NCBI GenBank assembly: GCA_009602735.1
Contig: WELA01000805.1
Span: 43,346 to 86,137 of the forward strand
DNA length: 42,792 bases
Direction: 5' to 3'
Origin: Mesotaenium endlicherianum
Taxonomy: Eukaryota; Streptophyta; Zygnematophyceae; Zygnematales; Mesotaeniaceae
This document shows positions 32,129-42,734 of the stretch, in pieces (the stretch's first letter is position 1; every line of letters starts with the position of its first letter). Below the pieces are notes generated by a model. The model saw only the letters and a program-made list of their open reading frames with translations, made no database searches and was not told the DNA's origin. The position numbers were made by a program, and so were the translations under genes.

Positions 32129-32618
32129 TGTAGTGAAACAGATAGATAAAGTACTTAGTAAAACATAATACTTTATCTATTCAAGACAAGGATCTTTGAA
32201 CACAAGTGGTAGCTTCTTGAAAGAGAGATGGCTTCTTGAAAGTTAATATATTTCTGGATTTTGGCAAGTACAAGAGTGATTCTGGAATGTCTTTCTATGT
32301 TCTAGCTCTTGTTTATATACTTGCTAAATAAGTAATTTCTAGGAAGGTGTATGTTGATGTGTTGGCACCCAACACATCCCAAAACTTGCCACCTCTTTCT
32401 AGAATAATGTACACATGTCCTTTTGACCTAAAAATGGCACATTTGACTTTTGCCACGTGTCTTTCCTCTAACTTCAAAAATGCCTTAGAAGGTTCAAAAG
32501 ACATGAACCAAGTCACTAGAGTACCTATTCACACTTGAATCCACGCAATACTACTCCAAATATATTTGAAAACATTAAAGTATATGCAAACTAATATGTA
32601 ATAACTCAAATCACTACA
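32129..32618 (-). repeat. 5' LTR of the gypsy element, full length 490 bp
   Basis: The ends are an 8-bp inverted repeat, TGTAGTGA...TCACTACA. One end abuts the PBS and the other the GTCGG duplication, so both borders are firm. An internal near-palindrome TGTTGGGTGCCAACA lies where homology with the 3' LTR stops. Confidence 0.92.
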
Positions 32619-32793
32619 GTCGGGTCCATGCCATCCGAGAGGCAAGGGAAAAGAAGGTGGTGACCCACTCTACTGTCAGACGAACTACATGGTGGCAGAT
32701 GCTCTCACCAAGCCTGTCCCAGCCCCAAAGATAGCCTGGTGTGCTCAGCAGGCAGGACTTCAGCGCCGCAGCAACAGGAATACTTCTTCTTAA
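32619..32793 (+). pseudogene. pol: Ty1/copia pol fragment: C-terminus, second part
   Basis: It resumes after the nested element with the TSD copy GTCGG (32619-32623), then HAIREAREKKVVTH and, after a frameshift, YCQTNYMVADALTKPVPAPK, the typical copia RNase H terminus, ending TAA at 32791-32793. It is separated from its first part only by the gypsy insertion. Confidence 0.9.
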
Positions 32794-33120
32794 GAAAGTG
32801 AGAGAGAGCGTTGAGTTAGCATACAGTATAAAAACTACTTTCAGAGTGAATTTTAGAGCAGTTAGGAGCATACTAGAGTAGTTCTTTCAAGAAAGATAGC
32901 GAGAATTGTGAGGCAGTTGCTCGCATGCACACTACAGCTGTGCAAAGCTATCTCTACACCTGTTAGCTAGCTTAGCGCTATCTGTCTCACTACATGTTGT
33001 TGAGTCAGATTGATAAGCCTGTAGACTCAATTGACTACATCGACGATCATTTTAGTTTCAAAGTCAAAATGAATTCAGAATCATAGCTATCGATCGATTA
33101 AAGCAATCTAGTTCACTATT
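32794..33120 (+). other. Copia 3' untranslated stretch
   Basis: A/T-rich DNA between the copia pol stop and the polypurine tract; no gene seen. Confidence 0.6.
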
Positions 33121-34432
33121 TAAGAGAGAGTGTTGAGATAGTGAATAATTAGATGAATAGTTGCTTTATTTCAATATCGACTTATACACGTGTAAGAGGT
33201 CAAACTAACTATGAAGGTTCAGTTGACCCTCTAGTTATGGGATACGCGCGTATCGGTTGGTTGGCCGCGTAAAACGCGACGTATTTTGGCGTATTCGCTG
33301 AATACGTATAATAGGCGAAATAATAATTCAAGTAGATCGACTCCGCTCTTTTCCGTTCACTTTATTTGTTTTAAATTTCATCAACAATGATTTCACTTCA
33401 ATCGTAAGACCGCGCACGTATGGGGTACCGGCTCCAACTGACGGACTCGTTTTGACATCCGAAATGTTGCAATTTGTTGATTGCTGCAAATGGCGATGAT
33501 CTGTTTCTTCGAGCCACACTGAGGCACACTCATTGGAACGAGTTTGCTGGCGCATGCAAGCGCCAGCAGCAACAACGCGGAACGGCCACACAGGCCCGAC
33601 CGCACAAAAACAATTATTGTGCTCACGCTCAGCAGCATCAGCATGACGTTATGGCCATGCAGGGCCAAAAATAAATAGAAAGGAGCCCACTGGGCTCCTT
33701 AGCAAAATCGAAGCGGCCACGGGCTAACCGGGCCGTGCGATGACGGTCGTCAGATCGGACGGACCAGGAAACATCACACAGGCCCTTGTTGACAAGAAAT
33801 GACAACTAGGGGTCATGAAAAACCAAGGCGAGTCCCTGGCTCGGTCGACAACAAGGAGGCCAAAAAGTCCTCGACGCCTGACTCCCCAGCACTCCCGACT
33901 CCCGAGTTCTGAAACAACCACTTCCCGCCTAATCGGCTGTGACTGGACCCGACCCCGTTGTTTTTCCGGTTAGGTTGTCAAATTCAACGAAGTTTGAGCT
34001 TCCCACACGCACGACCGGTTTATTTATCAATTTTTCCGTCGACACACGTATTTAACACGTTTTACGGCCTGGGTTGACGAAATACGTGTGTACGTATGCG
34101 TTTTACGTATACGAGAAAAACGTATCCCATAACTAGGGTTGACCCAGACTCTAGACTGAGCAAGTCAACTCAGAGGTTGACCTTGATCAGTGACTACATC
34201 TAGATAAGAGTTACTCTCGAAATGTAGATGCTAGGATTTGTCCAATCAGAAACCCTAGCCAGTCTAGCAGTCATCCTTCTAACAGCTATGTATTCCTGCA
34301 AGTTTCAAGCTGCAGCAATCTTTTGATGAAAGAAAATATGTTGTAAGATATCTCTCTATGTCTGCTCTCAGCTAGCTGTAAAGAAGAATCTTATTGAGTC
34401 CTTGAGCTATGGCTGATCCAGCCTTAGCAGCA
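33121..34432 (+). repeat. Copia polypurine tract and 3' LTR, interrupted by a TIR element
   Basis: AAGAGAGAG (33122-33130) is followed by TGTTGAGATAGTG at 33131, a typical PPT/LTR junction. LTR sequence resumes at 34139 after the inserted element. The right end is not fixed; about 34432 (AGCAGCA) is a guess, because the 5' LTR is absent for comparison. Confidence 0.65.
33230..34138. mobile_element. Non-autonomous TIR DNA transposon, 8-bp TSD (hAT-like)
   Basis: CTAGTTATGGGATACG (33231-33246) and its perfect complement CGTATCCCATAACTAG (34122-34137) bound about 909 bp. GTTGACCC occurs directly outside on both sides (33222-33229 and 34139-34146). Eight-base duplications are typical of hAT elements. 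There is no transposase frame inside. Subterminal parts are rich in GTAAAACG, CGTATT and ACGTAT motifs on both ends. Confidence 0.88.
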
Positions 34433-35113
34433 CAAAAGAGCCACTAGAGTTTGTGGGCGGCCCATGTGCGTCCAGATGATGACATGCATGTTTCTGTGCT
34501 TCCTTGATCTTTGCTTCCTTGCAATTAAAACACTTTCATTCTCTGCTTGCCCGCTTGTGATACAAAGTCCATTTTGAGAATGTGGAACCCATGAGTAAAG
34601 AGAAACCCGGCCAAGGATGGCACCAGTGTATCCTATTGAGAGCTGAACATTAGTATGACGTAATCATGCAACCTGTTGGGAGACATGCCCTCTTTTGGTA
34701 AGCCCTACACAGTGCACCTTTCTATCCAAGTGTTGCTGGATGTTCATTCCCTCAAGCCGACTCAAATGTTTCCCTCACATATGGGCGGTCACAACAACCT
34801 CTTTAACAGTGAAATGTGATTCTACTTTTAACTTTTGACGCATGGCAGCTTATGTGAGGTGTGGGTTGTGCGTACTTGAATGTGTGCATGTGTATGTGTG
34901 CATGAGTGGGTCTGCGTGTTTATGAGCCCGCGTGCCTGTTGTTTGTCACTAGTGCATGCGTGTGTGCGTGCACATGTGTGCGCGCCTGCCTGTGCTTGCC
35001 TTTGTCCTTGCTACTGAGCATGTGCAATAGGTTGCCCATGCAGGCGTGTCCAGGTATGTGTGTGTGTGTATGTGTGTGTGTGGAGTGCGTGTTGGTCTGT
35101 TTGCGCATCGTAG
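34433..35113. other. No gene recognised; GT-rich microsatellites
   Basis: Interrupted (GT)n tracts at about 34868-34990 and 35052-35082 precede the candidate exon at 35114. Confidence 0.5.
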
Positions 35114-35257
35114 GGTTAGGAACATCGGAGGAGTCTAATGCACTGGCTGTACTTCGTGCCCAAGAGTCACACTTCACAAAGTTGAGCCTTGAGGCGCATC
35201 TGCCCGACATTGGCAATCTCCTTACTCCTTTTTTGATGAGAAAAACTTGGCTCCAAG
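35114..35257 (+). CDS. Candidate 144-nt internal exon, unknown protein
   Basis: Bounded by CGTAG|GG and CAAG|GTACT, the frame reads TSEESNALAVLRAQESHFTK and continues LSLEAHLPDIGNLLTPFLM with no low complexity, unlike its surroundings. It does not phase directly with the Ala-rich block at 35633, so another exon or a different gene is needed. I do not recognise the family. Confidence 0.35.
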
Positions 35258-35585
35258 GTACTCCATGCACCAATAACTCCCATGTCAGCAAACAGATCCG
35301 CATGAAACTTAATTTGAAAGTTGCCACACAGTATGCATAAGCACACTTCGAGTGCCTCCTCTTCTAAGTGCCCTAAGAGGGCACATACGGCCAATGGTTA
35401 CTACATGGTGGAGAATTTTATGCTTGTAAGATTCTTCTCTTTGCGAAGTGTCTCATGCTATTCCCATGACATGGATTGTGAATGTGTGTTATCTCTTTAT
35501 TTCTCCGCCGTACATTGTGCATGCTGCTAGTGTATCATGACTGTCTTCATTTCTCTTTCTCCCTCACACACATACACCCAAGTGC

Positions 35586-36238
35586 ATGTGGCTCATGAAA
35601 CGTGCGTGGGTTGGTGAGCTGGGGTTTCAGGAGGAGAGAGTGCAAGCTTCAGCAAGGGAGCTGGAGGAGGAGGAGAAGTGGACCTGGGAGGAGGAGCGGG
35701 AGGGAGACCCGCGACGGGCGGGGCAGCAGGGCATGCTGAAGGAGCTGGAGGAGCTGAAGAGGGCCCTGGGCATCAATGTCTGGATGAGGCCCCAATTCCT
35801 GGCAGCGGGTCCACTTGCGGGCGTTGATCTCCACAACATGAGCGCTGCTACGGCTGCTGCTGCTGCTGCTGCTGGCTCTGCATCATTTGCTGCAGTGCTC
35901 GCAGATGCTGCCGACGTTGCTGCAGCGCACGCTGCCGTTTGCACTGCTTCAGCTGCTTTTGCTGAGACTGCTTAGGCTCAGGTAGCTTGGGCCGCTGCTG
36001 CTGCGGCGGCGTCTAGGACCGCTGCCCTCTCGACCAAGGCCGTTGCTGCAGCTGCCGCTGCGGCTGTGACTATAGCCATTAACACAGTGGCGGTAGCACC
36101 TACCGCTCTCAATGCTGCAACCGCGGCTGCTGCTTCTACCGCGGGTTATGCCAAAGTTTCTAATGAGGCCTTTGTTGGCGCATTTACTGCCAATGCTGCC
36201 ATCTCCGCGGCTAGTCGTGGGGCTGGCTGCCCAAGATA
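35586..36238 (+). CDS. Glu-rich then Ala-rich reading frame with one in-frame TAG
   Basis: The frame is open from 35586 (an acceptor-like TTTCAG ends near 35632, so coding may start at 35633). A Glu/Arg-rich probably coiled-coil block is followed by LKRALGINVWMRPQFLAAGP, then long Ala-rich sequence. A TAG at 35973-35975 interrupts it, but the same frame continues Ala-rich (AQVAWAAAAAASRTA...) for 87 codons to a TAG at 36236-36238. The continuation keeps Ala bias, so the first TAG looks like a recent CAG-to-TAG change or an error. Ala-rich frames can also be (GCT)n artefacts. Function unknown. Confidence 0.4.
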
Positions 36239-36239
36239 G

Positions 36240-39200
36240 TCTTCTTCTACCAATTTTGGGAGCTAAAACAGCTCCTTAAGGTGGAGGGGCCTGGAGGAAG
36301 TTTTGGAGGAGGAGGAGGATCAACGGGGGGAGCAGGAGGGAGGCATGGAAGGAGGAAGGAAGGGGAGAAGGGAGGCTGCCAGGTGGAAAGGAAGGCAGGG
36401 AGGGTGACTTGACATAAGAGGTCATTGGAAGGTGGCAGTGACAAATGCTCCTACCCGGCTTATGTGGCAAGGAGCTAGAGGAAGTAACTCTGCATGTTTA
36501 TGGCATACCCTGTCCTTTGCACCAGCATGCGAGCGGATATGCAGATGTAAACAAGTTGCAAGGCGCCCGTCGGCGCTACGGGTTTTTTTTGAAAACGAGG
36601 AGACAATTTTTGTGATTGGCTGGAGGAGCTGGCCAGAACTCTTGTAGAGAGGGGCAGGTCAAGCTAACCCGATGGCTCTCCGAATGTTGGTCATTTTCTC
36701 CTACTCAACGATGCATGCTTGCCCCAAGCTGGCAAGCACAATGTACACAACAATAAAGTGCACAGCTTCACCCCTTAAGGTTGAGGGAGCTGGAGGGAGT
36801 TGCCGCATAGGAAGCAGATTAAGGGCATGCACCCTAGCCTTAGCTAACATAGGGGAGGGATGTAATAGTGGTTTTGTCAAAATGAGTTGTGAGGTGTAAT
36901 TTATCCAATTATAATGTTGAAGTATGTTTTCTCAGGCCTTTGGAATAAATAAAAAATGCAAGACATTTGACATGCCTCACTTGGTTGCTCATTCCACTGT
37001 GTGATTTTAACAGTGGAGTGTAAGCTCATTGTCTTGGAAGTTGACGAAATCTTTCCTTGTCCATTAGATAAGTATTTACCTTGAGTTTAGACCGAGGAAT
37101 TAACCGAGAGTCTTGATGTCACACACTGCTCTCGTAAAAGGCTGAAATGCTACGAGCTGATTCTTGCTCAGAGCGTTTTTGGAGTCAGAGCCGAACGCCG
37201 CAACAAGAGCTACTTGATGTGCCAAATTAGCTTCGCGAAATCTTCTTACACAAAAAACTTACTTTACACCTCTCGTTGTCGGTACACTTGTGGATGTATT
37301 AGATCTTTGAGAGTGAGAATGGGCGTGTAGTATGTGTGTGCGCGTTTGTGTGCACGGTGCGTGCTTGTGTAGGTGTCTGAATGTTTCTGCAGAAATTGGT
37401 GTGTGTGTGTCTCTGTGTGTGGGTGCGTGTGTGTGTATGTGTGGGTTGTTTTGTAGGTGACGAGCGGGATGCATGGGCGTGCATGCGTGCGCTTGTAACA
37501 GCGGCGCGCGGGAGATGACTATAATACGGCAGCCGCCGCACCCTGTCCCTAACTGTGCGAGCCTGCCCCCTATGCTCTGCACTGCCACATTGCTTGCTTG
37601 CACTTGGCTCTTTGTGCTCCATGCCTTCCAGTGAGGCCCCGGCACATGCTCGCCCACATGGTGCCAAGTGGTGCGCAAGCCGCGGAGCATGCGCACGCAG
37701 CCAAACGGTCTGGTGCCCCAGGACCCCGTGAGTCGTGACGTTGCAGGGACCCACAGAGCCTGACCCCCCTTGGGGAAGGGGAAGACAGCAGCCACGTGCG
37801 TGCAGTTGCCACTAACCCCAACACCCCCAGAGGTGATGGATGTTAGACATCTCAATGACCAGAAATTTGCAATCCAAACCCTAATTACACCTATCATTTC
37901 TGCCCCTTGGTCTCTGCCCCCTCCCTCTGCCCCCTGCCCCTACTCCATCCGGATGGTGCGCAAGCGTGTGTTGGCGGTAATAGCCGTCACCCGTGCCTGC
38001 ACCTACTTGCCCAATGTGCCAAGATCCATAAACCCTTCCTTTGCCACCCGTCCCCTGCCATCCTGCACCCTGTCTCCTGTCCCATCTCCCGGCTCCATGT
38101 GCCTTTGTCCCCTCTCCTTTGTCCCCTGCCCCATCTCCCTGTCCCCTGTGCCACCCGGCTGAAGTGCAGGAGCCCACGTAGACAGTTGCGGCCTATGCTG
38201 AGTGCATTAAACCCTAATAGCCCCAGGGCTTATCCTTAAAGTTTGCCTCCTTGGAACTTTGCAAATCCCGACGAGGACGCGCGCTACTGACAGGCATCGG
38301 TGACGCCGCTGGTGTCGCTAGCGCTCAGCAGCAGCAGCAGCAGCAGTGACAGCAGCAGCGGCTGCAGCGGCGGCAAGACTGGGAGACCTCTGGCAGCCGT
38401 AATCTGAAAACACGTGTTCTCCAACCCCTCTCCACCCCACGCAGTTGTACCCTGCTAGTTGACTTCTCTTGGTCAGTATTGCTAGCTCTCAATGACGTGA
38501 TCCATCCTTTAGGCTTTCTAGCTTCTTTTGGGCGCGCTGCGCGGGAAACCCAAGACCCGTCTTAGGCCTCTCCCAAAGTTCCGCCTCTACCCCTGGAGCC
38601 CCGCCCTGCAGGCCCACTTGCATGACAATTGACCCATAAACCCAAACCTAATATCGCTGTTGGGCCTGGAAGCCAGACCTAAATCGACCTCCCCAAAACT
38701 CAAAAGTGGGCCCCGGCTTGACAGGGCGGGCTTAGGGCTTATTGCCCGCCCCCCCGACCTGATAAACCTCAAATCCTAATCTCATTCGTCCTTTCCCCCA
38801 GGGCCAGGCCCCTTCAACCTCCGTGGGTGGTTCTTCCATTGAGGGACAGACAAAATGGATGCTAATCTGAATTATTGCACGAATAAGAGAAGTCAGGTGC
38901 GCAACACAAAGAGCGAGACCCCTCGCACTGCCTGACTGAAAGTGGGATGTTTTGACGGGCCATAGCTTGCACCAAGGGCGGGGAGCACCACCTGCTGCTT
39001 GAAAGAAACACTCGCCGGGCATCTCTTCAATCATGTATGCTCAAGGAAATGGTTTGTCAGAAAATAGTATGTTTGAGAAAAAACTCAGATCAGGATTGAC
39101 CATAGTGATATAGACCGTAAATTTGAAAGGCACGTAGAATTTGAGTTACTCACAATCACACATAGACGCCTTCAGACGGCCTCTTAACAGCCCCGGCTAT

Positions 39201-40410
39201 TTTGTAGTCAGTGGTGTCTTCAAATCTCTTTCAATCCAGCAGGAGGGACACAAGTGGGGCCTGGAGGAGGCTGGAGGAGGGCGGGACGCTCAGTGAGCCT
39301 CTATTTTTTCTCTCTTGCTAGAAGAAGGGGCACATTTAAGGTGCAGTGGACCTTAGAGAATGCAAGCCATGAAGTGAATCTTGAAGTCATCATTAAACTC
39401 GCACTTTGACGTTGATTTCAAGGAGCAGGATTTGCAGTGCAGTGCAAGGCTGCGGTGCCAATTACTATGGGGCAAGAAGGTCGATCGATCCCCGCCTATC
39501 CTCCCTGCATCTCTCCTCAACCTACACCAACCACCCCAAACCCCTGATATCCTGATGTTGTGTTGCTATAGCAAGGGAGCCACCAAGGGTTGTCCATGGT
39601 GGTCCCATCCATGCGGAGCTTCTGACCTTGCACGTGGCTTTAGAGGAACGGGAAGAGCTGGTGCAAGGAAGATTGTACAGAGAACGAAGCCCAATGGTAT
39701 CCAAGACCGCCAAAGTTGGTCAATGTGGGCCAGTACATTTTAGACCAATACATTTTGGACTGAACTAACAATCAAGGTCCAATGAATATAGTACGAAAAG
39801 GCATTGCTGTGCATGAGCCCCCTGGTATAGAGCAGACAACCTTTCAGTAATTAATATTTAAAATATTTTCCCCTCGTTTTTGTTATCTGTCAATACGCCC
39901 ATATTAATGGTTGCTCATAAGATTCCCCGTTCCAAATCTACTGGCCAATTTGAAATTCCGCAGGCAGGAAAAAGTAGTAAATTGAGATTAGCTGGCGTTG
40001 CTAGGTATGCGTAAACAGGTTGGAATCCAATATCTTTTTCTCCCATTATGAACATTATAGCGGCCAGGATATGTGGCAACGAATGCAAAGATTGTACGCA
40101 TGCGTTGCTTATCATGCTTGTATGCATCCTGAAAATTGATGGGTAATTGCTGCAGATCTGCTAAGAGCTTTGCTTTCTGCTGTTGTGTAAAGCACTAGAA
40201 ATTGCAGCTTCAGCAGTCTAGTCTAGCTCAATTAAGCTCAGCTTGCATAGGATCGTCGAAGATATATAAGAGCTTGAGTAGGCACTCGTTCTTACAAGCT
40301 AGCCAATGAATTAAGTTTCCACCTAAATTGTTGGCCGTCATAGTTTACCTTTTCGATTCTGACGGTCAACGTCTGGGACGTCAAAATGTGGAGTGATCAT
40401 CTGAACGACA
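36240..40410. other. Long stretch with no convincing gene; several microsatellites
   Basis: Contents: a purine-rich G-run block (36285-36420); (GT)n at about 37320-37450; a C-rich minisatellite CCCCTGCCCCATCTCCCTGT-like (38050-38160); (CAG)n at 38325-38365; a small GGAGGCT repeat (39255-39290). Frames up to about 210 codons here follow the repeats and lack motifs. A 120-codon plus frame at 39381-39743 is not repeat-derived but shows no recognisable domain. Confidence 0.4.
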
Positions 40411-40415
40411 ACTCA

Positions 40416-41260
40416 GGCCCAGTTTACAGTGGGCAGATCGATAGCGACTTAATTGATTGAAAAGTACGAACCGGTACCTGCAGGTACATTTTCAATTTGA
40501 GCGCAATGAAAGTGCTGTTTACAGTGGTCTTTAGGCGCGACGTGATTGATTGAAGTTGGTAAAAACATTGATTGAACTTTGTGGTTTCAATCAATCAAAC
40601 TCGGATTTTCAAACCTGCTCTCGAGCAGGTTTGAGAATCTGAGATGTGTTCGACCCCTCGAATGACCCCTCCTCGACGATCACTCAATCGACAAGGACTG
40701 TCGGTATTAGGTAGGGGATGCAAATAAGGATGTACTCATGGTGTACTTTACTTTTTTTGGCAACGATTTCGGGACGACAAGGAGTAGAGAAAAAAATACA
40801 GCGTTCACCAAGTTTCTACACTTAACATTCGTCTGAACCCATCGCATATGTATACTGGTAACCCTCCCTCGCTGTTTGGGAAATGCCAATACAATAGTTT
40901 CTATTGCATGAGCAGGCTATGGTGTATTTATGTTCGCGGCTGTTCGCGGCTGGTGAGGATGTGAGGTTTCGGCACCCAAAGGTCATTTTTTAAGAGCAAG
41001 ATGCACGATGCACGATGTTAAAATATGATTTCTGAGGTCTGACCGAGCCCGGAAATTACGCGGAGACGAACCGCGACATTATGTGGAGGGGATTTTACCA
41101 TTTCCCTCAATCAATTTGTGCCTGTGCACTGTGAACGCTTTTTTGTTTAGCTGTTTGAAACTTGGTCGTCTATTTTGTCTTCGTCGCTTCGATCTCGTAA
41201 TTTTCAATCCCGCAATTCGCGTTGATCAATTAAGTGCCTGTGGCCACTGTAAACTGGGCC
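40416..41260. mobile_element. Non-autonomous TIR DNA transposon (3-bp TSD)
   Basis: GGCCCAGTTTACAGTGG (40416-40432) is matched by its complement at 41244-41260, and a further inner match ACTTAATTGAT follows on both sides. TCA flanks both ends. Similarity continues outward with mismatches (GACAACTCA against GACGACTGA), so an alternative border with an AAC duplication is possible. No transposase frame. A 10-bp-arm hairpin AAACCTGCTC/GAGCAGGTTT lies inside (about 40612-40633). A 3-bp duplication with GG(G/C)CC ends recalls PIF/Harbinger, but the TSD is not the usual TWA. Confidence 0.75.
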
Positions 41261-41617
41261 TCAGTCGTCAACAACGACCCGGGCCACAAAAAAATCCCCA
41301 GGCATTACTTACCACAACTTAGAGCTCCCCACTTGACCCAGATATACTTTCAGCGAGGGTTATCGAAGTGCAGGAACGATCGTCGAGACACGGTTGCACT
41401 TGAGAGGCCCCCTCACAGGCATTCAAAGTTCACAGAACCGTGTCAACGTGGCAAGAATCGACTGGAAGAGCTTTTCTTTGATATATTTGACTATATCTAT
41501 TTTTCTTCCCCTCCACAACCTTCTATCTTCTCTGTGTACGCAGCAGCTAGCTGTCCAGCCAGGTGCCCATCAAGACGCTGAACACTGCATTGTTCTGAAA
41601 AGCAGGCCCCCTAGAGG
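41261..41617. other. Probable 5' region of the downstream host gene
   Basis: No gene. Contains AG/GT pairs near 41560 and 41605 that could border a 5' UTR intron. Confidence 0.3.
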
Positions 41618-42587
41618 ATGGCCCAATGTCTGGACTGCTACTCTGTTGATGTATATGGGGGTGAAAAGGAGGAGGCCACGGCAGCTAAGTGGCAAAAGCA
41701 GTTTCTGGTGAACGTTTTTGAGGTGCAGCAGCAACGGCTGCAGAAGCTCCAAGAGGAGTTGAGGATAGCCGAGGGGCCGTGGACGACCAGCCAGTTTCAG
41801 CAGAGAATATGCCAGCGTATGCGAAGGTTAGAAGAGTTCCAGGGCGAGCTGTGAGAGGCTGGACGGTTTTAAGGAGCAGAAGCGGCAACTGCAGCAGCAG
41901 CAGCAGCAGGAGCTACAGGGAGAATCTGGGGTGGAGGAGCACGAAGAGGAGCAGGAGCAGGAGCAGGAGGAGGGGCAGGAGCAGGAGGAGGGGCAGGAGG
42001 AGGAATTGCAGGAGCAGGAGCAGGAGCAGAAGGACGAGGAAAAGGAGGAGGAGGGGGGGGAGCAGGGCACTCCCGGGGCCTTCTCTTCTCTCCTGCAGCA
42101 GCAGGAGGCGCAGGTGCCCCGTGCGCGGGCTCACATTCCAATCCTGGCTCTCATTGAAACCGATGACGAGTACGAGCTTGCCTGCAACTCCGTGCCTGAA
42201 TCGCTCTGCAGTCTCAGCAGCTGCAGCAGCAACTGCAGCTCTCCCACTTCTGCATTTCGTCTGATAAGGGCCCCGGAGAAGCCGCTAAGCTCTTGCCCCC
42301 CCCACCAGGCCAGGAGGCTTTTCGGCAAGCCAGAGGGAGAGCAGCAGCGGCAGCTGCCTCTTAAGCGCCAGCGGCCACCGCAAGATGGCCCCCCAGAGGG
42401 TCGCTCGAAGAGGCAGAGGACCCGCGCAAAGGGGCGGAAAACGTCGTCGAGGAGGAAGCCGAGGCTCACTGCGAAAACGCGGAGAAGTGCGGATGTGCTG
42501 GAGTGCGCGCCTCGCGCGGCAAGGAGTCCCTCTCCGTCCGTCGAGGATCACGAGAGGATATTGCGCGAAATGGAGGCCACCATCCAG
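41618..42587 (+). CDS. Host gene, first coding exon: Gln/Glu-rich coiled-coil protein, one apparent 1-nt insertion
   Basis: ATG at 41618 (MAQCLDCYSVDVYGGEKEE). A heptad-like coiled coil follows (VQQQRLQKLQEELRIAE; RMRRLEEFQGEL). A TGA at 41852 ends this frame, but dropping one T at 41852 continues the coil seamlessly (ERLDGFKEQKRQLQQQQQQE), so an indel or assembly error is likely. Then come a Glu/Gln-rich block, HIPILALIETDDEYEL (SUMO-interaction-like core plus acidic tail), a Ser/Cys-rich stretch, and basic NLS-like clusters (KRQRP; RSKRQRTRAKGRK). The exon ends at CATCCAG|GTATGC (42587), and later exons lie beyond the window. Composition resembles gene A. Family unknown; a nuclear location is inferred. 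Confidence 0.6.
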
Positions 42588-42734
42588 GTATGCCACTCTC
42601 TAAGGCCGCCGGCAGTGTGGCAGTGTGGCTGTGGGGCTCAGGGTGGTGGCTATGTCAGCTAAGGGGTGGCTGCTTTTGCAAGGTGCCAATATTGCCCCAC
42701 ACGCACTGCCCACAGATTTTATATACTTGTATGC

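Larger units (their letters stand above)
26481..32618 (-). mobile_element. Ty3/gypsy chromovirus, nearly complete, nested in copia pol
   Basis: Minus-strand order is 5' LTR (32618-32129), PBS, gag, pol and 3' LTR (26745-26481). A perfect 5-bp target duplication GTCGG flanks both ends, and the copia pol sequence resumes across the insertion. Pol is intact while gag is broken, and the 3' LTR lacks the outer U3 half. LTR shared parts are about 96% identical by eye, so the insertion is not very recent. Confidence 0.93.

Noticed and set aside
8952..35975. Reassignment of TAG/TAA to glutamine, as in some green algae
   Set aside because: TAG ends the intact pol and is needed to end gag at 30897; at least two interrupted sites correspond to Lys; other genes in the window use TAA and TGA as stops.
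37259..37897. Minus-strand 212-codon His/Thr-rich frame
   Set aside because: Produced by a (GT/CA)n microsatellite and flanks; no recognisable domain.
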